Assembly (NCBI GenBank): GCA_965221205.1
Contig: OZ244870.1
Location: 682,001 to 746,000 of the forward strand
Direction of reading: 5' to 3'
DNA: 64,000 nt
DNA from: CBDFMG01 sp965221205 [NCBI: bacterium]
GTDB lineage: Bacteria > SM23-31
Made by a program: the position numbers and the translations under genes. Within the stretch, counting starts at the first letter, position 1, and every line of letters starts with the position of its first letter. The notes beneath the pieces are model-generated. The model did no database searches and was not told where the DNA came from. It was given only the letters and a program-made list of their open reading frames with translations. Shown piece after piece: positions 18,586 to 25,663 of this stretch.

Positions 18586-19182
18586 TTGAAATCGAGATTT
18601 TATGTCGAGGCCCGGTGTTTCTGGCTGACCGAACGAGTGTGGGAACAGACTTGCACCATGCTGAAACCACTCAGCAAAGTATATATACCGGACAGTTCAT
18701 ACTGGAATATTATCGGGGCCGAACCGGCATTTGAATCCGGCAACACATCCAAAAATCGGAATGTGAAGATCGAGGAAAAGGACTTTGATTTTGACGGAAT
18801 AGATGAGATTTCGGTTCAGAATAAATGGCACAAACTCTATATTCAACCCCATTCGGGTGGAAGAATTTATGAATGGGACTATCTCCCTTCGAATACAAAC
18901 CTTCTTGATACGCTCTCCCGCAGACCGGAACCATATCATCAGACTATACGTGCAGCAACTCTCGAAGAAGAAGTAAGCAATGCACCTGACAGGTATTACT
19001 TTTATGAAAACCGGACAAAAATCGGAAAACTTGTTTCGGAATTGAAAAAACCGAAGGTGTCCCGGTTTGGTATCGTCGATGAGTGGCAAAATTTAGCAAT
19101 CACGTTTCAGTTTCAGGAGCCAGTCACCCTTTTCACGTTCCCCATCGAGACCGTTTCCCAGTCTGAATCGACATATGAATAA
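18586..19182 (+). pseudogene. C-terminal fragment of a GH57 alpha-amylase / 4-alpha-glucanotransferase
   Basis: 199 codons whose translation matches the all-beta C-terminal part of GH57 enzymes (DUF1926): QNKWHKLYIQPHSGGRIYEW, then NLLDTLSRRPEPYH, and PVTLFTFPIETVSQSE. The catalytic (beta/alpha)7 barrel with its Glu/Asp pair is absent, and the frame terminates early right after ETVSQSE, where homologues continue. The ATG used is arbitrary. This is a decayed remnant of an alpha-glucan-processing gene; its missing N-terminus is not found elsewhere in the window. Confidence 0.7.
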
Positions 19183-19305
19183 GAGATATTAAAGTTTCGT
19201 ATTGTTTCCAATTCCGCTTCTAGAATTGAAACCTGGAGAGATCTGGAAAATTTCATTTACAGTAACATGTTCACAGCACAAGGTAAGAATATCGTATAAA
19301 TAAGT

Positions 19306-19533
19306 ATGGTTGCACGAATGGTTCCGAGAGCAAAACTTACCGACCTTTTGAAAAAGAAGGTGGAAGAAGAGCCCATCAGCAAACCGACTCTTGATAAAAG
19401 CAAAGAGTTGAAGCGTAATGCTCTTTTTAAACATGTGCTTGACATGACTTTTGTTAAACGGAGTAAGCAAATCCAGAACATTACCGACAGCAACCCTCTA
19501 CTCAAACTAATCGATGAGCGAAAAAAGCGTTAA
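19306..19533 (+). CDS. Hypothetical basic protein or gene fragment (75 aa)
   Basis: Lys-rich frame starting MVARMVPRAKLTDLLKKKVE and ending LLKLIDERKKR, with helical, amphipathic composition. No family recognised. It lies between two pseudogenes (GH57 and M24 remnants), so it is probably part of a third decayed gene rather than a real small protein. No convincing ribosome-binding site precedes the ATG. Confidence 0.25.
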   Translation: MVARMVPRAKLTDLLKKKVEEEPISKPTLDKSKELKRNALFKHVLDMTFVKRSKQIQNITDSNPLLKLIDERKKR

Positions 19534-19562
19534 ATCAAGCCGATTCTGATTCGGATAAACCG

Positions 19563-20429
19563 ATGCCTGAGAATCTGCGAAAAGCCTTTCATGAAGAGGA
19601 ACGGTGGCAGCCTTTCTACCCGTTTCTCGGCATACTTCCTTCCGGACAAATTTTAAAATTCTTAGAAACCGCACAACAAGATAGACCGTATATTGGATTT
19701 CTCCGTATAGATAACGGAATGCCAATGCTTTATACAACCCGGAGAAAAGTCGACATCGAATCTCTCCCAGAGGTAAAATATTACCGGTTGAGGGAAGGCG
19801 TATTCCAATATGGGGTAAAAGAAATCAAATCACTTGAAGAAGGGTATCTCAAATATATATATTCCTTTGATAACGGCGTACGGTATCTCGATTACTTTTC
19901 GACAGATTATAAGAGGAATGCCTATATTGTGCGGGATGGTGAAACAACTGTTCCCGAAAGCATCCAATATGCTTATGACACAGCGATTGCAGCGCAGGCG
20001 ATCATCCGAAGGAATGTCAAAGCCGGCAGAACCGCCGGAGAAACACTGAAAGCAATCGTTGCCGATGTCGAGCGTGAAGGCTATATTTACACACCATTTA
20101 TCGACATAGGCACAGAAGACTACACAATGATTCAGCGAGAGCTTGCCAACACCGATAAGCCGGGAATCTCCATCGATCTGCACAGCCAGGGTAATAACGG
20201 CGGAAGTCTCGTAACGGTCGGGCCTTCGATGTCCTACTTCCGGTCAGACCGCGATCATCTGATGATCGACGAGAATCATTTCTTCTCATTTGAATATATG
20301 GTACATGTGAATCTTCCTCAGTGACCGGGTTTTCCGATTTCCCTGAATATCGAAGGCAATCACATTGTCAGCAGCCGAGGTGTTGAGTTTCTCCATCCAC
20401 CGAACGAAAAAATCCTGCTGATCCACTAA
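19563..20429 (+). pseudogene. M24-family paralogue, truncated and interrupted by TGA
   Basis: The C-terminal part closely parallels the intact M24-like protein at 4454-5917: RRNVKAGRTAGETLKAIV, YTPFIDIGTEDY, ANTDKPGISIDLHSQ, LVTVGPSMSYFRSDRDH. An in-frame TGA at 20322-20324 interrupts it after VNLPQ; the same frame then continues to the conserved end (FLHPPNEKILLIH) and TAA at 20427-20429. Unlike the intact copy, this one has Asp residues where metal ligands are expected (FDNGVRYLDYFSTDYKR). The first ~100 residues (PENLRKAFHEEERWQPFY...) do not resemble the intact paralogue and the signal peptide is missing, so the 5' part is lost or rearranged. Confidence 0.75.
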
Positions 20430-20487
20430 ACTTGTTTTTATCAGCATTGATCATCAAAACAGTCAATTCTGTATATTACCACATTTA

Positions 20488-20521
20488 AAAAAGTCCCCGA
20501 TGCAATCTGGGGACTTTTTTG
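20488..20521. terminator. Bidirectional Rho-independent terminator
   Basis: A-run, GTCCCC stem, ten-base loop (GATGCAATCT), GGGGAC stem and a T-run; the A and T runs extend the stem to twelve pairs. It lies about 60 bases after the M24 paralogue and works in principle on both strands. Confidence 0.85.
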
Positions 20522-20599
20522 CTTTTCTATTAGATAAATAAACGCTTTTATCTCGATATATTATATCTCCTGCCTGCTGGATTCTCCTAAAAAACATTA

Positions 20600-20817
20600 A
20601 ACAACAGACTGGAGTAAATCTTGATTAAAGAATGGTATAGATTTTTGTTTTTGTAATTGTATTTAAATTCTATTTCCTTGCGGTATACCAGGCAATGATT
20701 TTTGCTAACACCATGGTACTGTAAGTGTCTTTCTTGTGCAAGTGACCAGAATCCCTCAAGGCCGTTACTATGACGACTTCCCATGATGCACTATGTGTTA
20801 TGATTGACCGTACCCTG
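20600..20817 (-). mobile_element. IS1595-family transposase remnant, copy 2 (3' end only)
   Basis: Near-identical to 11510-11710: both encode RHSNGLEGFWS, then LQYHGVSKNHCLVYR and a Tyr/Asn-rich tail. The match stops abruptly at about 20817 (after GACCGTACCCTG), where plus-strand nuclease-like sequence begins. Only the last ~65 codons remain. The abrupt end marks a recombination or deletion joint. Confidence 0.7.
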
Positions 20818-21102
20818 AAGATTATTGATGGTGGAGCAGAGCGTTCAGTTTCTTCTGGGTTTATCGTCATAATCGAACTCAAAACCGAGACCGCAAAGCA
20901 GAAAGCAGTGGGACAAATTCTGGGCTATATGGGCGACATCGCGGATGAGGAGCCTGATGCCACAGTTCGTGGCATACTCGTCGCCGCTGACTTTGACAAG
21001 AAGGCACGTGCCGTGGCGCGGGTAGTCCCTACGCTGTCGCTACGATCCTATAGGGTCAATTTTGAATTTACGAATGCTGATGGTACATCTAGCACTTGCT
21101 GA
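20818..21102 (+). pseudogene. NucS/DUF91-like nuclease domain fragment with internal deletion
   Basis: Translation reads KIIDGGAERSVSSGF, then IVIIELKTETAKQKAVGQIL, GYMGDIADEEPDATVRGILV, and VVPTLSLRSYRVNFEF. This is the C-terminal PD-(D/E)XK domain of NucS-type endonucleases (IELK is the E-x-K pair). Compared with the family, about 12-15 residues are missing between SSGF and VIIELK, which removes the first catalytic Asp. The gene's N-terminus is replaced by the IS1595 end. So it is an inactive remnant. Composition is more GC-rich than the neighbours, suggesting foreign origin. Confidence 0.6.
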
Positions 21103-21394
21103 ATTTGACTGGCATCTCATACGTTGCAGTTATGGATGAATCGGGTTATTACCTCAACTCAGGACTTGTAAACGCCAAGTTCGGTCAGTAGGAAGATGCC
21201 AAGGAGATTATTATGCATATTATGGAAAAACAGCCTTTTTATTCTAAAATTAAAGTGAAAACAGATTTTATACGATAGTGCTTAGAATTTTTCGCAATCC
21301 GTTCGCCAGATTGCGAAAAACTGGAATATTGATTTCAGCGCGAGTGACTTTTCGGCCGTCTTCAGTCCCATTATTGCCGCACTAGAAGGAATCT
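21103..21394. other. Unassigned remnant sequence
   Basis: Nearly 300 bases in which plus-strand frames give short protein-like pieces (ISYVAVMDESGYYLNSGLV near 21115; QIAKNWNIDFSASDFSAVF near 21305) separated by stops. I cannot name a family. The density of coding-like scraps fits multiple broken genes. Confidence 0.3.
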
Positions 21395-21538
21395 ATGGAA
21401 AAAGCCTTACCCTTCCCGGTGAGATTGAAGCAAAATATCATTGTCGACTATCGTCACAGCTATATCCGAGTATCGCCCTATTTTTATAACACACCGGACG
21501 ACCTTAACGCATTTGTGAATGCGTTAACAGCATTATGA
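21395..21538 (+). pseudogene. C-terminal tail of a class-V aminotransferase-like protein
   Basis: 47 codons ending at TGA: the segment YRHSYIRVSPYFYNTPDD followed by LNAFVNALTAL is the characteristic end of class-V PLP enzymes (cysteine desulfurase / isopenicillin-epimerase / kynureninase-like), where RVSPHxYNTxxEID-type sequences close the small domain. No catalytic part (PLP-Lys) is present nearby, so this is a remnant. Confidence 0.55.
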
Positions 21539-21604
21539 AAAGTATTAATACTTAAATTGAATAGCAGTGTAGTGATTTTCTGAAGAATATTAATGTGTGC
21601 CTTT

Positions 21605-22525
21605 TTACGGAGATTCACTCTTTTTAAGCAGATCTTTTTCCACCATCCATTGTGTCACTACGGTCGTCATTTCATTAATGAGGTCTTTACGGTCAGGATA
21701 GAGGTGTGATGATTTGAACCAGACAAGGTCTTTCGGTTCCTGCGCCTTGTCGTAAAGAGCCTGCGCACATTCTTTAGGAAATCGCTCGTCCTCCAGACCA
21801 CCGAGCACTAACAAAGGCCGCGGTGCAATATGTCTTACATAGTGGAGTGGCTCAAACGGGTAGGCAATCAGTTTTGCCGTAATGCCAATGAATTGATTGA
21901 TGAGTGGAATCTGAAACGGGAGATTGGTGGCAATCAGTTTTTCTATTTTCCCACCCCCATAGAGTGAGGCCACAGATTTTATTCTGCTATCGCACGTCGC
22001 TGCGGCCATACCGAAGAATGATCCAAAGCTTACACCGGTGAGATATATTCTGTCAGCATCAACTTCCTCCCGGGTGGAAAGCAGTTCGATTAAATCTAGG
22101 AGCCCAAACACACTATTGAAGAGAGCCTGTCGAATCTTTCTAAGAGCACCGAGAAGTTGCCACCATTTGAGCCGTTTTTCCCCTTCGTAGGGGTAATCCA
22201 CGGTTGCAACGATGAGCGGCTCTACTTCCGGCCGTTCTTCAACCAGCTCAATGGTGTCTTTCCCGGTGAACAATCCGGAGATGAGCAGGACAACCGGTAC
22301 TTTTCCTTCCCGTTTCATGGGAATTTTCAGATAGCCACTAAAGGTGTAACCCCGCGGTGACTGGATCGCAAAATGTTCGATACAGTAATCATCGTCCTGA
22401 GAAACGATATCCGTCTCTATTTCATTCTGCCCGGCAGATATGTGGCAGAAAAGCTTGCGGTTGTCCCTCAAGAGATACCAGAGAAACCAAGCAATAAGAC
22501 AACTTATAAAGAAATAAATAATCAT
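21605..22525 (-). CDS. Membrane-anchored alpha/beta hydrolase (dienelactone hydrolase/acyl-peptidase type)
   Basis: 306 residues. An N-terminal transmembrane segment (MIIYFFISCLIAWFLWYLL) precedes an alpha/beta hydrolase fold: oxyanion strand VPVVLLISGLFTG, nucleophile elbow GVSFGS, acid in GGLEDERFP and His in SSHLYPDR. These positions suit the Ser-Asp-His triad. The substrate is unknown; an ester or peptide hydrolase facing the periplasm is reasonable. It is transcribed leftward behind the methyltransferase gene with a gap of about 65 bases, so the two may share a transcript. Confidence 0.8.
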   Translation of the reverse strand: MIIYFFISCLIAWFLWYLLRDNRKLFCHISAGQNEIETDIVSQDDDYCIEHFAIQSPRGYTFSGYLKIPMKREGKVPVVLLISGLFTGKDTIELVEERPEVEPLIVATVDYPYEGEKRLKWWQLLGALRKIRQALFNSVFGLLDLIELLSTREEVDADRIYLTGVSFGSFFGMAAATCDSRIKSVASLYGGGKIEKLIATNLPFQIPLINQFIGITAKLIAYPFEPLHYVRHIAPRPLLVLGGLEDERFPKECAQALYDKAQEPKDLVWFKSSHLYPDRKDLINEMTTVVTQWMVEKDLLKKSESP

Positions 22526-22589
22526 CGGAATGTTATATATCTGATGTGTAATACGAATAACGTCGTGTTGGTTTAATCCCGCACTATGT

Positions 22590-23372
22590 TCACGTCTTCT
22601 TCTTTACATGAACTTCCATTTCACCCATGTAACCTTTGCTCTGATGAAATGACATGATTTCGAATCCTATTTTCTCAAGAAGGAGTTTCAGTGTATTCCT
22701 GTCAAAAAGATATAAGTGCTCTTTCGGTTTGTCGTACTTCCACTCGTCTCCCTGAATTGAGAGCCACGCAGAACTCATATCGGGTGTGTTGATAAGCAGA
22801 AACCCGTCGTCTTTGAGTACACGATGGATATCGGTCATGTCTTTAATCGGATCGTGAAAGTGCTCAATGATATCAATCATTGTTATAGCATCAAAAAATT
22901 TATCTTTGAAAGGAGGATCGATATCACCAAGCCGCTCATTGAATATTGTGACATTATCGAATTCATTTTGAACAAGTTTTGTCTTCCACGAAACAATCTC
23001 GATCCCGTATGCATCCCAACCCCAGGCGGCAGCATTTGCAAGAAGGAACCCGCGATTACATCCGATATCTAGTATATTCCCTCCTTGTTTGTACTTCGCA
23101 ATCTCATACATGAGCGTTTCGCCGCGTTTGAGCCGATTGTCGATGTTTTTCAGACTGGCAAGCTTCCGACGGCTGTAGGTCTTCTGCTTGAACCAGGTCC
23201 GCAGGTTCCCTTTTTCGTATGCATGTTGAACCGCATTCTCTTTTGATCGGGGATTGACATAAATGAGACCACAATTTTTGCATTTCACGTAGTTCCAGGG
23301 AGGAACCGAACAGACCGTTTCTGTTGTGTCATCATCACAAATTGCGCATCGAACTGTCTCAAGATTATCCAT
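22590..23372 (-). CDS. Class I SAM-dependent methyltransferase with N-terminal zinc ribbon
   Basis: About 260 residues from the ATG at 23372; an upstream TTG at 23441 in the same frame is less likely because the region it adds is not conserved-looking. Residues ~8-40 carry two Cys pairs (CAICDDD and CKNCGLIYVNPRS). Motif I is GNILDIGCNRGFLLANAA, followed by GIEIVSW and the post-II segment FDAITMIDIIEHFHDP. This layout is typical of methyltransferases acting on sugars or small molecules in envelope glycan clusters. The target is unknown. Confidence 0.85.
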   Translation of the reverse strand: MDNLETVRCAICDDDTTETVCSVPPWNYVKCKNCGLIYVNPRSKENAVQHAYEKGNLRTWFKQKTYSRRKLASLKNIDNRLKRGETLMYEIAKYKQGGNILDIGCNRGFLLANAAAWGWDAYGIEIVSWKTKLVQNEFDNVTIFNERLGDIDPPFKDKFFDAITMIDIIEHFHDPIKDMTDIHRVLKDDGFLLINTPDMSSAWLSIQGDEWKYDKPKEHLYLFDRNTLKLLLEKIGFEIMSFHQSKGYMGEMEVHVKKKT

Positions 23373-23638
23373 TAGATTTTCAAATGGTGTTTGTGGTTCC
23401 ACCAAAAATAAAAGGTGTAATATACTATGCCGACTCAACAAAAGTCAATTATTTTCTCTTGATTTGATGGTAAATACACGATTTGCATTGACCTATCACC
23501 CACACATTAAAGAGAATTGTATTGATTCATCTTCCATTTATTAATACATTGTGTGCGCTTACCGGAATACCGGTTTTTACAACTTCAGACTATACACTAC
23601 AATCCTCGAATTCAATGCTCATATTGTGAGGTTCTCTT

Positions 23639-25645
23639 ATGAAAATCCAGAATATATTGTACACTTTATTACTTATAAGTGCAGTTATCATTGCATCATG
23701 TGGAGGTGAAACGGAAATGAATAAAACAAGAACATATGCGCTGGAACAAGTCGGATCAACGATGATTGTGCAGGTCTATGCTGACGGTTTTGATGAGCTG
23801 ACGCTCCCTGAAAAATTGACAGCTTACTATTTCTACCGTGCTGCCATTGCGGGCAGAGATATAAACTTTGACCAACATCATAAAAATGCACTTGAAATAC
23901 GGACGCTTCTCGAGGGAGTTATCACTTATTCTGACGGTATTGAACAGGCGGTTTATGAGAATATTCTTAAATACACGAAACTCTTCTGGGTCAATAACGG
24001 AATGTATAACGACCGTACAAGAGAGAAGTTTATTCCGGATGTTACATTCGACGATTTTACGCAGGCGGTGAAAACTGCTCAGGAGAATGGCGCTGAATTT
24101 CAGATTCGGTCGGATGAGACTCTTGAAGACGCATTAAACCGCCTGCAGAAAACCATGTTTGATCCCGAATTTGAGCCGCTCCTCGCGAACAAAAGCCCGA
24201 ATCCAGGCGAAGATATTCTACTGTCGAGCGCCAACAACCTTTATGAAGGCGTCACGACAGAAGAAGCGAAAGCATTTCAGGATAAAGCAATCAATCCACT
24301 GAACTCAAAGGTAGTTAAACAAAACGGCCGCATCATTGAGCAGGTCTACCGCGCGGGAACAGAAGACATCGAACCGGGACTTTATGCACCCGAGTTGACA
24401 AACATCAGTAATGAATTTAAAAATGCCCATAAATACACAACCGAAGCCCAGCAAAAAACAATTTCGGAACTCATCACGTTCTTTGAAACGGGTGATCTGG
24501 ACGATTTCAGAAATTATAATATTGCATGGCTTCAGGATGATCCGAATGTCGATTTTATCAATGGTTTTATCGAGGTGTATCTCGACGCACTCGGTCAGAA
24601 GGGCGAATATGAGGGTGGCGTATTTTATGTCGATAAAAAGACAACCCGGCTGATGAGAAACATTGCGTCCAGTGCTCAATATTTTGAAGAGCGGATGCCG
24701 TGGGATGATCAATATAAGCAAGACAAGCCAAATATTCCGGTCGCAAACTCGATCAATCTTGTCGGCGGTACGGGCGGTCTCGGGCCGATGTCACCTATCG
24801 GAATCAATCTGCCGAATGCACAGGATTTGCGGGAGGAGTACGGGAGTAAGAGTGTGCTGTTGAGCAATTTAACACATGCTGTCCGCGAAGCGGTCGGGCC
24901 TACCGGTGTCAACGAATTTGCCCTGCCAGAAGAGCGTGAGGGAGCGATTGCCTACAGCGCAGCGTACGGTGAAGCAGAAGTTGCCCTTCATGAAGTGATA
25001 GGTCACGGTTCGGGGAAAGTGAATCCCGACCTCCCCGACGACCCGGCAACAATGCTGAGGGATTACTACTCCGCAATGGAAGAGGCACGGGCAGAACTCA
25101 TTGCACTCTATCACTTGTTTGATCCGAAACTTGTTGAAATGGGGATTCTCCCGAACAAAGAAGCCGCCGAGGCGGCATACCGCGGGTATGCCCGGGCAGA
25201 CATCCTCCAGCTCAGACGGGTTACTTCACGCGACGTCATAACCGATGACCACATGAAAGCGACACACTTCATCGTCCAGTATCTGATGCACAAAACCGGT
25301 GTAATCGATAAGATACAGGCCGATGGTAAATCATTTTATAAAGTTACCAATATCGACGGGATGCGTGATGGAATTGCCGACCTGTTGTCACAGCTTATGC
25401 AGATAAAAGGCGAGGGCGATTATGATGCACTCAAGGAGCTAATCGACACGTACGGAACAAAGATCGATACCGAATTGCGGGACGAAGTGATCCGCCGGTG
25501 TGATAAAATCAACTATCCTTCGTTTTATGCGTTTAACTTTCCGATTCTCGAACCGGTTATCTATAATGATGACATCGTCGATATTAAGGTTGTCATCCCA
25601 GAGAGTTTTACCAAACTGCAACTCAAGTTTTCGGAAATGTTTTAA
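23639..25645 (+). CDS. Dipeptidyl-peptidase III (M49) lipoprotein
   Basis: 668 residues with a lipoprotein signal (AVIIASCGGE). The zinc-binding hexapeptide HEVIGH appears as VALHEVIGHGSGK and the second zinc ligand motif as EEARAELIALYHL, both diagnostic of M49 peptidases, which release dipeptides from the N-terminus of short peptides. Length agrees with the bacterial family. Being lipidated, it likely acts in the periplasm or at the cell surface, working with the S9 peptidase encoded convergently 18 bases downstream. No damage is seen. Confidence 0.92.
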   Translation: MKIQNILYTLLLISAVIIASCGGETEMNKTRTYALEQVGSTMIVQVYADGFDELTLPEKLTAYYFYRAAIAGRDINFDQHHKNALEIRTLLEGVITYSDGIEQAVYENILKYTKLFWVNNGMYNDRTREKFIPDVTFDDFTQAVKTAQENGAEFQIRSDETLEDALNRLQKTMFDPEFEPLLANKSPNPGEDILLSSANNLYEGVTTEEAKAFQDKAINPLNSKVVKQNGRIIEQVYRAGTEDIEPGLYAPELTNISNEFKNAHKYTTEAQQKTISELITFFETGDLDDFRNYNIAWLQDDPNVDFINGFIEVYLDALGQKGEYEGGVFYVDKKTTRLMRNIASSAQYFEERMPWDDQYKQDKPNIPVANSINLVGGTGGLGPMSPIGINLPNAQDLREEYGSKSVLLSNLTHAVREAVGPTGVNEFALPEEREGAIAYSAAYGEAEVALHEVIGHGSGKVNPDLPDDPATMLRDYYSAMEEARAELIALYHLFDPKLVEMGILPNKEAAEAAYRGYARADILQLRRVTSRDVITDDHMKATHFIVQYLMHKTGVIDKIQADGKSFYKVTNIDGMRDGIADLLSQLMQIKGEGDYDALKELIDTYGTKIDTELRDEVIRRCDKINYPSFYAFNFPILEPVIYNDDIVDIKVVIPESFTKLQLKFSEMF

Positions 25646-25663
25646 ATGTAAACAAATACAATT

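Noticed and set aside
20770-20817. Start of the nuclease fragment at the ATG at 20770
   Set aside because: The first ~16 codons are antisense to the IS1595 remnant; homology to the nuclease begins only after 20817.
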